DNA of 64,000 bases from Branchipolynoe longqiensis (Eukaryota > Annelida > Polychaeta > Phyllodocida > Polynoidae): contig CM059186.1 in NCBI GenBank assembly GCA_030323885.1, positions 172,444,351-172,508,350 of the forward strand, given 5' to 3'. Below the pieces are notes generated by a model. It was not told the origin of the DNA. It saw only the letters and a list, made by a program, of their open reading frames with translations, and did no database searches. The position numbers and the translations under genes were made by a program. Position 1 is the first letter of the stretch. Each line of letters starts with the position of its first letter. Of this stretch, positions 29,830-40,185 are shown one piece after another.

Positions 29830-30575
29830 GTGGCTGACTTGTGACAGTATGCATATAAAACAACGTTATACAGTATAACCCCATTAAACCAAATTTGAAG
29901 GGACCCTAGAAATTTGTTTGGATTAACCGATCATTGGTTTAACCGAGCTTTGCCTTCAACTTTAACTTGGCTTTGGCAAAAACATTGGTGCATTATGAAT
30001 GTAATATACAATGTATGTGGACACTTTGATTATTGTTTTTTTATGTATATACAGTACCACCCTGTTAAACCAAGCTTGGTTAAAGCAAACGATCGGTTAA
30101 TCCAAACTTTTTTTCGGCAGCCCGGCAAAATACTACCATTTATCATATAAAAAAGTCGGTGGGGTCTCAGATGATCTTATAATCACATGCACGTTTGGTT
30201 TAACAGTACCGGAAGTAGCCTGGGGCCTGACAATTTTGTTTGAATTAACCGATAGTTTGGATTAACCAACTTTGGTTTAATCAACTTTTTTATGTGATAA
30301 ATGGTAGTATTTTGCCGGGCCGCCGAAAAAAGTTTGGATTAACCGATCGTTTGGTTTAACCGAGCTTGGTTTAACGGGGTTGTACTGCCCTACCGGAACA
30401 CCGTGATGCCAGGATCATAACCCGATATCCCACTCAGTCATATTATCCTGATACTGAGCAGACCAGTCCTTGCCCTATCACAGTAGTACCGGTATCATGC
30501 AAGGTAGTGCAAAGTATCCATTTTGTAAACATGTTGGATTGAACCCACGACCTTCAAGCTTGTCTAACCTAAGGG
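29830..30575 (-). mobile_element. SINE-A subfamily 2 copy, split by MITE-F
   Basis: Left piece GACTTGTGACAGTATGCATA to about 29870, right piece CCCTACCGGAACACCGTGAT from 30388 to CAAGCTTGTCTAACCTAAGG. The pieces are collinear with 29195-29505 once 29871-30387 is removed. Confidence 0.7.
29871..30387. mobile_element. MITE-F, foldback pogo-like, composite
   Basis: Outer TIRs CAGTATAACCCCATTAAACC (29871) and GGTTTAACGGGGTTGTACTG (30368-30387). A second left terminus CAGTACCACCCTGTTAAACC at 30052 forms an imperfect inverted repeat of about 105 bp with the right end (through CGGCAGCCCGGCAAAATACT). Suggests one element nested in or duplicated within another. CAGT ends and TA at the left flank fit pogo/Tc1. 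Non-coding. Confidence 0.75.
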
Positions 30576-30579
30576 CGTG

Positions 30580-30970
30580 TCGTGTTTGTACACATTTACA
30601 TGGGAACCACCAGTCTCGCACTGGCGGTCTTCGTGCATCTCGCGTATTCACAACTCTGACTCTTGATCTGAAATTGAACCGCCCCCCCCCCCTCCCATGC
30701 TATAAACAAAAGTTATCAAAGTACTCATTGAAAACTCTCCCCTCCCCCCTCCTAAAAAATTGGAGTACATGAGAAGAGGAGTGTCACTTTCAGTGGTTAT
30801 TAGCCCTTTATATTACCTAACTGGAGCTGGGCTAGTGTGTGCGGCGCCCCCTGTAGGACTTTCAAAACACTACCCCGTTCCAAACACTACGGTAGTGTTT
30901 TGCAGTAGATGTGGCATACCTGATTCTATGAAAAAATAACTACGATTTTTTTTGTCTCCTCCCTCCTCCC
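30580..30970. other. Unannotated sequence
   Basis: Poly-C tracts near 30680 and 30740; a small inverted repeat AACACTACCCC..ACGGTAGTGTT near 30870-30900. No gene. Confidence 0.5.
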
Positions 30971-31018
30971 CATTTGTTGGTTTGTTCTTGTTTTACATCT
31001 TAGCAACATGTAAGGTCA

Positions 31019-31318
31019 AACCCACGAGTTCGAACCCTGGTCGAGTCAAACCAATGACTTTAAAATTGATACTTGTAGCTTCTTGACCTGGCGCTGGGCA
31101 TTAATAGGATAGGGCAAGGACTGGTTAGATCAGTGCCAGGACAATGCGACTGAGTGGGATATCGGGTCATGGTGCCAGCAGCCTGATTTCCCAGTGGAAC
31201 AGCACTATAAAGTCGCCATAAGCGTGCACTGTCTCGCCACACGTTGCTCACTACATGCTTACATCGTGTCATCACCCGTGATGTTGCTAGGACGTAAACC
31301 CCCAACAAACAAACAAGC
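31019..31318 (+). mobile_element. SINE-A, 5'-truncated in the head
   Basis: Starts at the B-box (GAGTTCGAACCCTGGTCGAG) and runs to CAACAAACAAACAAGC. A short minus-strand SINE-A tail (30975-31018) abuts it. Confidence 0.88.
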
Positions 31319-31369
31319 AAGCATGCACATGTTGCACAGAGCAACTAGCTGTGGTGTATTAATTACAGG

Positions 31370-31527
31370 ATAGAACATGTATGTAAGCATTTCGTACACA
31401 TGTACACATATGGTCCCAGAACAAGTCATGTCAAATTCACAGTGACTCCATGAATAAATAGCCTTCGCCCAATTTGTTCCTATTTTAGGGGACATTCATC
31501 GCTGTAATTGTCATACTTATAACATTA
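31370..31527 (-). repeat. Repeat-R, reverse copy
   Basis: CCCAATTTGTTCCTATTTTA, GGGGACATTCATCGCTGTAA, TTGTCATACTTATAAC are the reverse complement of 26218-26400. Confidence 0.65.
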
Positions 31528-31531
31528 TTAA

Positions 31532-32077
31532 AGGCCCTGTCACACATCACCAGATTGGGGTACTGGATAGAAAATGGACACGGTCTGGCGAAATATGTCA
31601 ATGTCCATTTTTTATACGGTTGCCATCCGGCGTGTCTGTTATCTGTCCGGTGGTGTCCGGTGTGTACGGTGGGAAGTTTTGAACATACACAAAACTTGTA
31701 ACGGACACAACCAGACTGACGTGTATGGTTGGTGTCCGTTTTAAGTCAGTTTAGTCCGTTTTGTCCGGTTCATGTCCGTTACCCATCCGTTACGTCTCCG
31801 GTTGCTTCCTGCAGAGTCTGTTGAGGGTGTTGCGGGAATTCGGTCAGTATATATATGTTTTCGGCGCATCCATGATCAGTCCGGTACATTTCCGTTTGGT
31901 GTTTGGTCCGTCCGTTTGACATTCGGTTGCTGTCCGGTTCTCGTCCGTTGGCTATTCGTTAATGTACGTTCCTTGTCCGTTTAGCATCTGTTTCGTCTGG
32001 CGGCCTTTGCAACATCTTGACACAATTCTTTGTCCAGTTGTGTCCGTTGCTCAATCCAGTAAGGTGTGACAGGCGCT
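31532..32077. mobile_element. MITE-H2 (PIF/Harbinger-like), complete
   Basis: 546 bp; termini AGGCCCTGTCACACATCACC / AAGGTGTGACAGGCGCT, TSD TAA (31529-31531, 32078-32080). The interior is crowded with TGTCCGGT/TGTCCGTT units on both halves. Its CTGTCACAC terminus matches the Harbinger left end at 49451. Confidence 0.82.
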
Positions 32078-32198
32078 TAAGACAAATCACCAATTGATAT
32101 CTTTTCATAGAATCAGATATGATTCCAATATATCAGTATTATCACTGGAAAAAGTAACCCTTAGTGACTTAGCCGGTTTATCAATGCGTGTACTACCG

Positions 32199-32531
32199 TA
32201 TGCAGTGGCCGAATCGATAGAGCACGGGCCTCCCGTGCGGGAGATCGGGAGTTCGATTCCCGTTCGAGTCAATCTAATGACTTAACAACAAAATTGATAC
32301 TTGTCGCTTCCTAGCCTGGTGCTCGAGATTACTAGGATAGGGCAATGACTGGTTAGCTCAGTGCCAGGAAAATGTGACTGAGTAGGATATTAGGTCATCG
32401 TGCTGGTGACCTGATTTTCCAATGGGGCAACACTAACAAGTTGCCATTAGTGTGCACTGTCACAAGTCGTTACTTGTCCTGATATGACCTTAGATGTTTC
32501 CAGGACGTAAAACTCCAACAACCAACCAATC
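32199..32531 (+). mobile_element. SINE-A, complete
   Basis: A-box GCAGTGGCCGAATCGATAGA, B-box GGGAGTTCGATTCCCGTTCG (best preserved here), tail CCAACAACCAACCAATCAAC. Probable TSD CGTGTACTACCG / CGTGTACACCG with a 1-bp indel. Confidence 0.93.
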
Positions 32532-32733
32532 AACTCGTGTACACCGCTTAGATGAGTGAGTCGGGATCAGCACTCGGTGGTTGTCAGTCCGCAAGGCTTT
32601 TCTGGTTTCCTGCACCCCCCCTCCCCCCTTTCACACGCAGACCCCTCCAAATATCAACGACAACAACCTTGCCCTCCCCACCACATACACAATGGACGCG
32701 CCCATGGCCGGTGTGGCGGTTTCAGCACCCGGT

Positions 32734-33204
32734 CAGTTTCAGCGCCCGGTCAGTTTCATCCGAATGCGTCAAAATCTAACATCATCGTCACTAACCTTAT
32801 AAATTTAATATAATGTTTTTGGTAAAGATCTTTTCTACATGTGTACAAAGCGATTTGTTTCTAGGTGGTGTGGTTGTAGAGATAGATCACTTTTCCTGTA
32901 TTTTCTGTATGAAGATTGCTAGCGACCATTGACAATGCCTTGAGTTTGACGGTACGCGCAGTGCAAAACCTTAGTTTTATTCAAAATTAATACAAATCAA
33001 GAACCCTAACCTTATAAATTTAATACAGTCTTTTTGGTAAAGATGTTTTCTATATGTGTACAAAGCGATTTGTTTCTAGGTGGTGTGCTTTTAGAGATAT
33101 ATCACTTTTGCTGTATTTTATGTATGAAGATTGCTCACGACCATTGACAATGCCTTGAGTTTGAGTCTATACGGGCCGTTGAAACTGACCGGGCGCTGAA
33201 ACTG
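32734..33204. mobile_element. MITE-C dimer bounded by a perfect 25-bp inverted repeat
   Basis: Two tandem MITE-C interiors of ~225 bp (32775-32945, 33005-33170; both with AAGCGATTTGTTTCTAGGTG). A 25-bp arm containing CAGTTTCAGCGCCCGGTCAG lies at 32734-32758 and its exact reverse complement at 33180-33204. Non-coding. Confidence 0.8.
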
Positions 33205-33279
33205 CGTCACCGGCTCCTGGACGACCCCTCGCTGGGCGGCCTCAAGCGGGCTGGGTGGAAATTCACGCGCCGGGACCCC

Positions 33280-33500
33280 CGTGGGACCCCATGGGACCCC
33301 CGTGGGACCCCCATGGGAACCGGGCGGGACCCCGTGGGAACCGGGCCGGACCGAGCAGGACCCTGCGGGACCAGGTGGGACCCGGCGAGATTCTGTGGGA
33401 CCATGTGGGACCATGTGGGACCATGTGGGACCATGTGGGACCATGTGGGACCATGTGGGACCCGGTGGGACGCGGTGGGACCAGGTGAGACACCGTGGGA
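33280..33500. repeat. GTGGGACCAT decamer minisatellite
   Basis: Perfect GTGGGACCAT units at about 33395-33465, degenerate GTGGGACCCC units around them. Confidence 0.93.
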
Positions 33501-33589
33501 CCCAGCGGGTTCCAGATATCACTTGCTGTTTGCGCTCTGTTTGATGGCTTCCGTGGCGCTGAGACAAAAGATGCACGCCGCCTGTCACC

Positions 33590-33960
33590 AGAGAAGCCTC
33601 CCTTCGCTTGTCTCTCCCCTTCCCTCCTCTCCTCTCCTCTCCCCTCCCCTCCCCTTCCCTCCTCTCCACTCCCCCTTCCCTCCTCTCCCTCCCCTTCCCT
33701 CCTCTCCTCTCCCCTCCCATTCCCTCCTCCCCTTCTCTCCTCTCCTCTCCCCTCCCCTTCCCTCCTCTCCTTTCCCCTTCCATCCTGTCCTATCCCCTCC
33801 CTATCCCTCCTCTCCTCTCCTCTCCTCTCCTCTCCTCTCCTCCCCCTCCCCTTCCCTCCTCTCCTCTGCTCTCCTCTGCTCTCCTCTCCTCTCCGGTCCC
33901 CTCCCCCCTTCCCTCATCTCCCCTTCCCTCCTCTCCCCTCCCCTCGCCTCTCTCCCACCC
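33590..33960. repeat. CCTCTC/CCCTTCC pyrimidine array
   Basis: Polypyrimidine tract of CTCCTCTCC and CCCTTCCCTC units; the purine strand reads Gly/Glu/Arg. Triplex-prone mirror symmetry (inference). Confidence 0.93.
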
Positions 33961-34136
33961 CTTCCGAGCCACGGCCGCTGCCCGCCATTCGAGCGTCCGA
34001 TCGTGAGGTTGATACCCGACCACGGCCCCCTCCTTTCTCTCCCTCAGCTCCCCGCCCCTCAACCCGCCTCCTCCCCGTGCCCCCACCCCCCACCCCCGCC
34101 CCTTAAGCCGCCGCCTTCAAGCCTGTCCCTCATTCC

Positions 34137-34735
34137 TTCTGCTCTGCTCTGCTCTGCTCTGCTCTGCTCTGCTCTGCTCTGCTCTGCTCTGCTCTGCTCT
34201 GCTCTGCTCTGCTCTGCTCTGCTCTGCTCTGCTCTGCTCTGCTCTGCTCTGCTCTGCTCTGCTCTGCTGCTGCTCTGCTCTGCTCTGCTCTGCTCTGCTC
34301 TGCTCTGCTCTGCTCTGCTCGTCTGCTCTGTTCTGCTGTGCTCTGCTCTGCTCTGCTCTGCTCTGCTCTGCTCTGCTCTGCTCTGCTCTGCTCTGCTCTG
34401 CTCTGCTCTGCTCTGCTCTGCTCTCTCTGCTCTGTTCTGCTCTGTTCTGCTGTGCTGTGCTGTGCTGTGCTGTGCTGTGCTCTGCTCTGCTCTGTTCCTC
34501 TACTCCCCGCCCCTCCGCTCCTCCCCTCTCCACTCCGCTCCTCCCCTCCCCACTCCTCTCCTCCCCTCCCCTCCCCTCCCCTCCCCACTCCTCTGCTGTG
34601 CTGTGCTGTGCTGTGCTGTGCTGTGCTGTGCTGTGCTGTGCTGTGCTGTGCTCTCCTCTACTCTCCTCTCCTCTCCCCTGCTCTCCTCTGCTCTGCTCTC
34701 CTCTACTCTCCTCTCCTCTACTCCACTCTCCCCCT
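34137..34735. repeat. (CTCTG)n pentamer array with (CTGTG)n sub-blocks
   Basis: GCTCT units for ~300 bp, a GCTGCT slip near 34267, then (CTGTG)n at 34451-34480 and 34592-34650 with CTCC-rich spacers. A single C-to-G change, homogenised twice, converts one unit into the other. Leu/Cys/Ser or Ala/Glu/Gln/Ser/Arg frames are artefacts. Confidence 0.96.
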
Positions 34736-34739
34736 ACAA

Positions 34740-35254
34740 CTCCCTACTCCTTTCCCGGATAGCGTACACTTCATACCGGAGCTCCGCCTCCCATGGCAGA
34801 CACGCCCGTCAACGGGAGGTATAGTTACGCCCTCACCTCCACCCCACCCCACCCTCACCTCCACAACCACCCCCACCACCCGTCTCCACCTCTCAAAGCT
34901 CCCATCACGCCCCGCCTCACCTGACTGCCCGGGAGTTTTGCCACTACAAGCTCCACACATGTACTTTGGGCACTTCCCGCAGGGGGCTGCATTTATTTGA
35001 CAAAAGCCGCAAGCGTCTTTATATATATACAGAGTGAATAAGCGTGGCCAGACAAGTTAGAGCACTTGCAGGCAGAGGGCGACACAATCGGCCCAGCTGC
35101 ATAGTTAATGAACAATTAATAACATACCAGTTCAGTAGATGACTTAGAATATAATAAGGAGTGAAAGCTTCCAATTAATTATACTTGTACTATGCTTAGA
35201 CATCATATAAATTTCGGGCGCAAATGACAATCTGCTCGCCCATAGTTAGCATTT
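34740..35254. other. Unannotated unique sequence
   Basis: No gene or repeat recognised, apart from a short CACCTCCACC run at 34830-34880. Confidence 0.5.
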
Positions 35255-35410
35255 GGGCTGGTGGTGGCGCCACCGGTCCTGGGATCTAAGGAACGGAGCA
35301 AATACATTGTGAGTAGTAGTTACAAATAAATTCTTAATAAGGGATAATAATTAAAAATTCCCTTCCGTGCCTTTATAGTCTTATAATGGTTATATATCAC
35401 ATATATCAAC
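35255..35410 (+). repeat. Module G copy
   Basis: Exact palindrome GGTGGCGCCACC (35263-35274), then CGGAGCAAATACATTGTGAG, an AT-rich spacer, ATTCCCTTCCGTGCCTTTAT, AGTCTTATAATGGTTATATA, TCACATATAT. Confidence 0.7.
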
Positions 35411-35431
35411 GATACTATTTACATTATTAGA

Positions 35432-35615
35432 ATAGGGAAAGGACTGGTTGGCTCAGTGTCAGGATAATCTGACTATGATGTCATGGTGCTGGTGGCCTGG
35501 TCTCTAAGTGCGGCAGCACTATACAGTCGCCATTAGTGCGCACTGTCACCAGTTGGTACCCGTTCTGGTATGACCTTAGATGTTGCTAGAATGTAAAACT
35601 CCAACAACCAACCAT
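35432..35615 (+). mobile_element. SINE-A 3' half
   Basis: GAATAGGGAAAGGACTGGTT to CCAACAACCAACCA; head missing, middle slightly deleted. Confidence 0.88.
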
Positions 35616-35883
35616 ATCAACAAAACTTTCCATTTTCGCTTCAAGTGGCCTCGGCGAGCTGTCAGTATGCCATCCCAGTGCTGCCACCAAGCGACAGCCC
35701 CGCGCACTCACATTTCCCAATATTGGAGCTGAGGGCGGCCCGGACCCATCCCAGCCCCCCGCCCCATACACCTCCCCTCTCCGCCTCCCCCCAACCCTGC
35801 TCCACCACCAACTCAGGATTATGCAAGCTCATGACCAGCCGTAAGGTTCCCGCCCCGACGCGCGCCGCGCACGCGCACGTGAG

Positions 35884-36381
35884 NNNNNNNNNNNNNNNNN
35901 NNNNNNNNNNNNNNNNNNNNNNNNNNNNNNNNNNNNNNNNNNNNNNNNNNNNNNNNNNNNNNNNNNNNNNNNNNNNNNNNNNNNNNNNNNNNNNNNNNNN
36001 NNNNNNNNNNNNNNNNNNNNNNNNNNNNNNNNNNNNNNNNNNNNNNNNNNNNNNNNNNNNNNNNNNNNNNNNNNNNNNNNNNNNNNNNNNNNNNNNNNNN
36101 NNNNNNNNNNNNNNNNNNNNNNNNNNNNNNNNNNNNNNNNNNNNNNNNNNNNNNNNNNNNNNNNNNNNNNNNNNNNNNNNNNNNNNNNNNNNNNNNNNNN
36201 NNNNNNNNNNNNNNNNNNNNNNNNNNNNNNNNNNNNNNNNNNNNNNNNNNNNNNNNNNNNNNNNNNNNNNNNNNNNNNNNNNNNNNNNNNNNNNNNNNNN
36301 NNNNNNNNNNNNNNNNNNNNNNNNNNNNNNNNNNNNNNNNNNNNNNNNNNNNNNNNNNNNNNNNNNNNNNNNNNNNNNNNN
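35884..36381. other. Assembly gap (N)
   Basis: 498 undetermined bases. The left edge is GC-rich (CGCGCACGCGCACGTGAG), a sequence type that often stops assembly. Frames across it are meaningless. Confidence 1.
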
Positions 36382-36605
36382 ACCTGGTGCTTCAAATTAC
36401 ACGAGCTACCAAAACAGGAGGCCCCAGCTCCATCGACATGTTTACTCACGCCAGGGATTTTGTCTTTTATTTCATTAGGCTAGGCAATCTATATTCTCTT
36501 TGCCAGAGAATATATATATATATATATCTACCCACCTTCATTGTCTGTCTCTCATTTGTACAGTAGCCGCACTTTATAATATAAAATAAACACACATACA
36601 TACAT

Positions 36606-36780
36606 TTAATCCTCCGGTGCGACTGACACTGGGCAACATCTGGGGGAGGTGAGGTGCGCGAGATGGCACCACCGGTAAAGTGGCGTATCTTACAGAGAAT
36701 AACAATAATAATAAGTAATATTCCCTTGTGTATCTTTATACTCGCATACTACATTATACATCACATATTTATATATATAT
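36606..36780 (+). repeat. Module G copy
   Basis: AATCCTCCGGTGCGACTGAC start (as at 4791), degenerate palindrome GATGGCACCACC (36662-36673), (AATAAT)n, TTCCCTTGTGTATCTTTATA, CTCGCATACTACATTATACA, TCACATAT(TA)n. Confidence 0.72.
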
Positions 36781-36954
36781 ATATGTTTGTTGGTTTATAT
36801 ATATGGTTTGACTTAATCTAATAACTGAAGATGTGGATCTACTCGATGTAATCCAATATGCATATATATTATATTTACACGCATCTATATAAATGAGTTG
36901 AAATTGAGTGTAAATCCTCCACGGAAATGGGATGGGGTAGAGAGTGCCTTGAGT

Positions 36955-37070
36955 AAGAAGGGAGGGGAGGGGGAGGGGGAGGGGGAGGGGAGAGGGGAGG
37001 GGGGAGGGGGAGAGGGGACGGTGGAGGGGGAGGGTGAATGGGGAGGCTGGAGGGGGAGGCAGGGCATGGT
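36955..37070. repeat. GGGGGA-rich purine tract
   Basis: GGAGGGGGAGGGGGAGGGGG run; low complexity. Confidence 0.9.
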
Positions 37071-37126
37071 AAGCAGGAAGGTCACTGTAGTATGATTGAA
37101 ATGTGAAAGCGAATAAAAGTAACTGT

Positions 37127-37300
37127 AAAGCTAAGATTCCATATACACAGTATGCAGTATGCGGTATGCGAATGCGAATGTGAATGCGAATGCGACAAAG
37201 TAATGGCAAAACATGTAAATGAACAGTGGTACTTCCATATGTCCGAATGCGAATACGAACGTGAATGCGAATGTGAATGCGGCAAGTGGATCGCTACGAG
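37127..37300 (+). mobile_element. Partial copy of the heptamer/hexamer-TIR MITE
   Basis: TA+AAGCTAAGATTCCATATACA, then GTATGCAGTATGCGGTATGC and GAATGCGAATGTGAATGCG; a second hexamer block at 37245-37285 ends GAATGCGGCAAGTGG. Related to 19006-19570; the right end is not intact. Confidence 0.6.
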
Positions 37301-37760
37301 GACAATAATAATAATAATAAGTAATATTCCCTAGGTATCTTTATACTCATGAGGCTAACCTGGACGGATAAAGTGACAAATAAGGAAATACTCGTACGGA
37401 CAGGGCCGCCCTCTATGGAAGATCTTCTGATCAAAAAGAATCTCTGGTGGACTGCACACCTCATGAGGATCTCATCAGACAGGCTACCAAAGCAGATCCT
37501 CTACTCTCAACTGTCTTCTGGTTACAGAAAGAGAGGGCACCCTCATCTCTGGTTCAAGTATACTATCACGAGAAACCTGAAGCTGAGAGACATTAAGACC
37601 CGACTCATGGACGCAACTCTCACAGCAGAGAGCTAAATGAAGAGCGACAGTCAAGTAATGAAAGTAGTCTTTTTCGCATCGCAGCCATCAGCATAATGAT
37701 GATGATGATGATCTCTATACTCGCATAATACGTTCTACATCACATAATATATATATTACA
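37300..37760 (+). repeat. Module G copy split by a LINE 3' end
   Basis: Left piece (AATAATAATAAGTAATATTC, CCTAGGTATCTTTATACTC) and right piece (ATCTCTATACTCGCATAATA, CGTTCTACATCACATAATAT) flank the insert at 37349-37710. The palindrome end is replaced by the hexamer-type MITE. Confidence 0.65.
37349..37710 (+). pseudogene. LINE reverse-transcriptase C-terminal remnant
   Basis: Encodes about 95 residues ending in a stop at 37636: RLTWTDKVTNKEIL, then a WTAHLMR motif, QLSSGYRKRGHPHLWFKY and NLKLRDIKTRLMD. This is the typical C-terminal tail of LINE polyproteins, downstream of the RT domain. A short 3' UTR and (ATG)n tail follow. Flanks ATCT(T/C)TATACTC at 37337-37348 and 37711-37722 form a 12-bp TSD with one mismatch. 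5'-truncated, so dead. Same 3' end as 2565-2695 and 18007-18209. Confidence 0.85.
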
Positions 37761-37764
37761 CATA

Positions 37765-37860
37765 TATATGTGATGCATGTGGATTATACAAGTATAAATT
37801 CGCGGATGTATCAACGTATTGTTTGCAACACACCCAATCCAAGTGGCGCCACCACTCGGC
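37765..37860 (-). repeat. Module G copy
   Basis: TATGTGATGCATGTGGATTA, CAAGTATAAATTCGCGGATG, then palindrome GTGGCGCCAC at 37843-37852. With 37300-37760 it makes a convergent pair of modules. Confidence 0.6.
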
Positions 37861-38615
37861 CAACCCCGACTGCGCCAGACTGCCGACTATTGACTTCACT
37901 CATCTCTCAAGAAAAATGTCAGCATCTTCTGTGGACTTCTAAGTGAATTGTTTGTGCACCGTGCCCACTAGTGTGAGGTGGAATATCTGTCAAATCAATC
38001 ACGGTGCCCCGCGGCGAACTCATTGGTCTTATGGCGGGTGGGCGGGGGGGGGGGGTGCGGGGGGGCGGCTGCACAGATGCCAACATCTTCGATTTTATCG
38101 GAATACTTCCGATTTTGGATACTCTCTTCCGATAATACGATTCCATGTGCAATTCTCCCAATTTTCACTCTCACCCACCAAAGAAAAAAATCAGGTAATA
38201 CGAAAGTCAAAATCAGCTATTTACAGCAGCTTAAGGATGTCAGAGCAGCTCAAGGTGGCAAGCCGAGCCTAGAAAATGACACATAGACACATGGCGGGAC
38301 TTGTATGAAAGGGTATATAATATAATTATATAATGCATGTTATATACAATACTATGTCATGATATATATCCGATCGTTGTGCTGCGTGTTGCTGCATAAA
38401 AACTTATCTTCCTAATAAAATGTTAAAATCTCCCTATTTTTGGTCACACACTGTTGGCATCTCTGATGGTATGGTGGGGAGGTAGGGAGGTGCTGTGGGG
38501 GTGGGTGGGGGTGGGGGTAGGGTGAGGGGAAGGGGTGTTTACCCAGCGCCTCTGTGTAAGATCTACCCGTTTGTAGAAGCACCCCCCCCCCCCCTAAGGC
38601 TCCTTCACTTAATGC

Positions 38616-38970
38616 TTGAAGCTGCATAGTCCGAGGAAATATCAAATTTTCAAAACCAAACCAATCATCTAGATTTGATTTTACATATCTAACTTAGATA
38701 CTCATGCACTTATTACGCATTTGATTCTGCGTAGAGGGCAATACTGAGTCAATTTAACAGAACCTGTTACTGCAGAAGTCCATGGTGTCAGAGTTTTGGC
38801 AAGCTTGCAAAAACTAATTGTCCATGTTTGCACTCAAAATATCTCAAAGGTTTACTATTTAAAATAAAAGTAACTTTGAACTAATGTAAAGTAGATACTA
38901 GTGATCGACCTAATATATTTATCTCAGAAAAAATACAGAAATTCAAAACCATCGGACTATGCAACTTTAA
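38616..38970 (-). mobile_element. MITE-T, complete
   Basis: TTGA+AGCTGCATAGTCCGAGG to CCATCGGACTATGCAACT+TTAA, 355 bp. Confidence 0.9.
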
Positions 38971-39004
38971 AGTGTCCGAAGTTACACCACACTCGATTAG
39001 TGCA

Positions 39005-39050
39005 GACTTTCATTTATTTATTTATTTATTTATTTATTTATTCTTTTATT
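39005..39050. repeat. (TTTA)n microsatellite
   Basis: About nine TTTA units. Confidence 0.95.
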
Positions 39051-39080
39051 TGTTGGTCACCACGTGTGAATTGCTATCTT

Positions 39081-39280
39081 CTGTATGGGAAGGAAATTCG
39101 CTAAAGCAGAGCCTTGTTTTCTGTATGGGAAGGAAATTCGCTAAAGCAGAGCCTTGTTTTCTGTATGGGAAGGAAATTCGCTAAAGCAGAGCCTTGTTTT
39201 CTGTATGGGAAGGAAATTCGCTAAAGCAGAGCCTTGTTTTCTGTATGGGAAGGAAATTCGCTAAAGCAGAGCCTTGTTTT
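39081..39280. repeat. Five perfect copies of a 40-bp unit
   Basis: CTGTATGGGAAGGAAATTCG + CTAAAGCAGAGCCTTGTTTT repeated five times without a single difference (39081, 39121, 39161, 39201, 39241). Perfect identity suggests very recent expansion or an assembly effect. Confidence 0.97.
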
Positions 39281-39289
39281 CCTGGAAAA

Positions 39290-39604
39290 TCATCTGAAGG
39301 ATTCAGGTGCAAAAACCGACAAACGCCATCTGGGCCGAAATGAAGCCATAACTACGACATTTGAGCTGAAGCCGCCATCATTCCGATAATCAAATCAATA
39401 TTTTTCGCACTAGCTTCCACATCGCCCTATATGATGCCCTACTCAATATGAAATTGATACACTTTAGCTGGAAAGAGCAAAGATGAAAATAGTAATTAAT
39501 CAATCCTTATGCCCTGACGGCTTGTGTTTAGCGCTTTTTATACCAGGCAGGAAAGGAATTATGCAAATGAACGGTGTCTCCCTCCTAGGCCTGCGTCCCC
39601 CGGG
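39290..39604. other. Unannotated sequence
   Basis: No feature recognised. Confidence 0.5.
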
Positions 39605-39959
39605 TTAAAGTTGCATAGTCCGATGGTTTTGAATTTCTGTATTTTTTCTGAGATAAATATATTAGGTCGATCACTAGTATCTACTTTACATTAGTTCAAA
39701 GTTACGTTTATTTTAAATGGTAAACCTTTGAGATATTTTGAGTGCAAACATGGAAAATTAGTTTTGGCAAGCACGCCAAAACTCTGACACCATAGACTTC
39801 TGCAGGAACAGGTTCTGTTACATTGACTCAGTATTGCCTTCTACGCAGAAACAAATGCTTAATAAGTGCATGAGTATCTAAGTTAGATATGTAAAATCAA
39901 ATCTACGTAATTGGTTTGGTTTTTAAAATTTGCTATTTCATCGGACTATGCAGCTTTAA
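39605..39959 (+). mobile_element. MITE-T, complete
   Basis: 355 bp, TTAA+AGTTGCATAGTCCGATGG to CATCGGACTATGCAGCT+TTAA; intact TIRs and target sites. Confidence 0.93.
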
Positions 39960-40052
39960 TTGATTTAAAGGATCAATGTTGTGACAGTTTGCTCAGAAAG
40001 GTTTGCTAAATGTACACTTGACAACTGTGAATAGCTTGTGGCGTAAGTTTTT

Positions 40053-40185
40053 TGGTTGGTTGATTGTTTGTTGGAGCTTTAAAGTCCTGGCAACATCTAA
40101 GGTCATATCACAACAGGTACCGACTTGTGACAGTGCGCACTTATGACGACTTTATAGTGCTGCCCCACTGAGAGACCACCCTCCC
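40053..40185 (-). mobile_element. SINE-A tail half
   Basis: GGTTGGTTGATTGTTTGTTG to GTGCTGCCCCACTGAGAGAC, then lost. Confidence 0.88.

Noticed and set aside
33313..34824. 503-residue frame
   Set aside because: Runs through decamer, polypyrimidine and pentamer arrays; composition only.
35645..36478. Open frames spanning 35.6-36.5 kb
   Set aside because: They cross 498 N and contain no real information.
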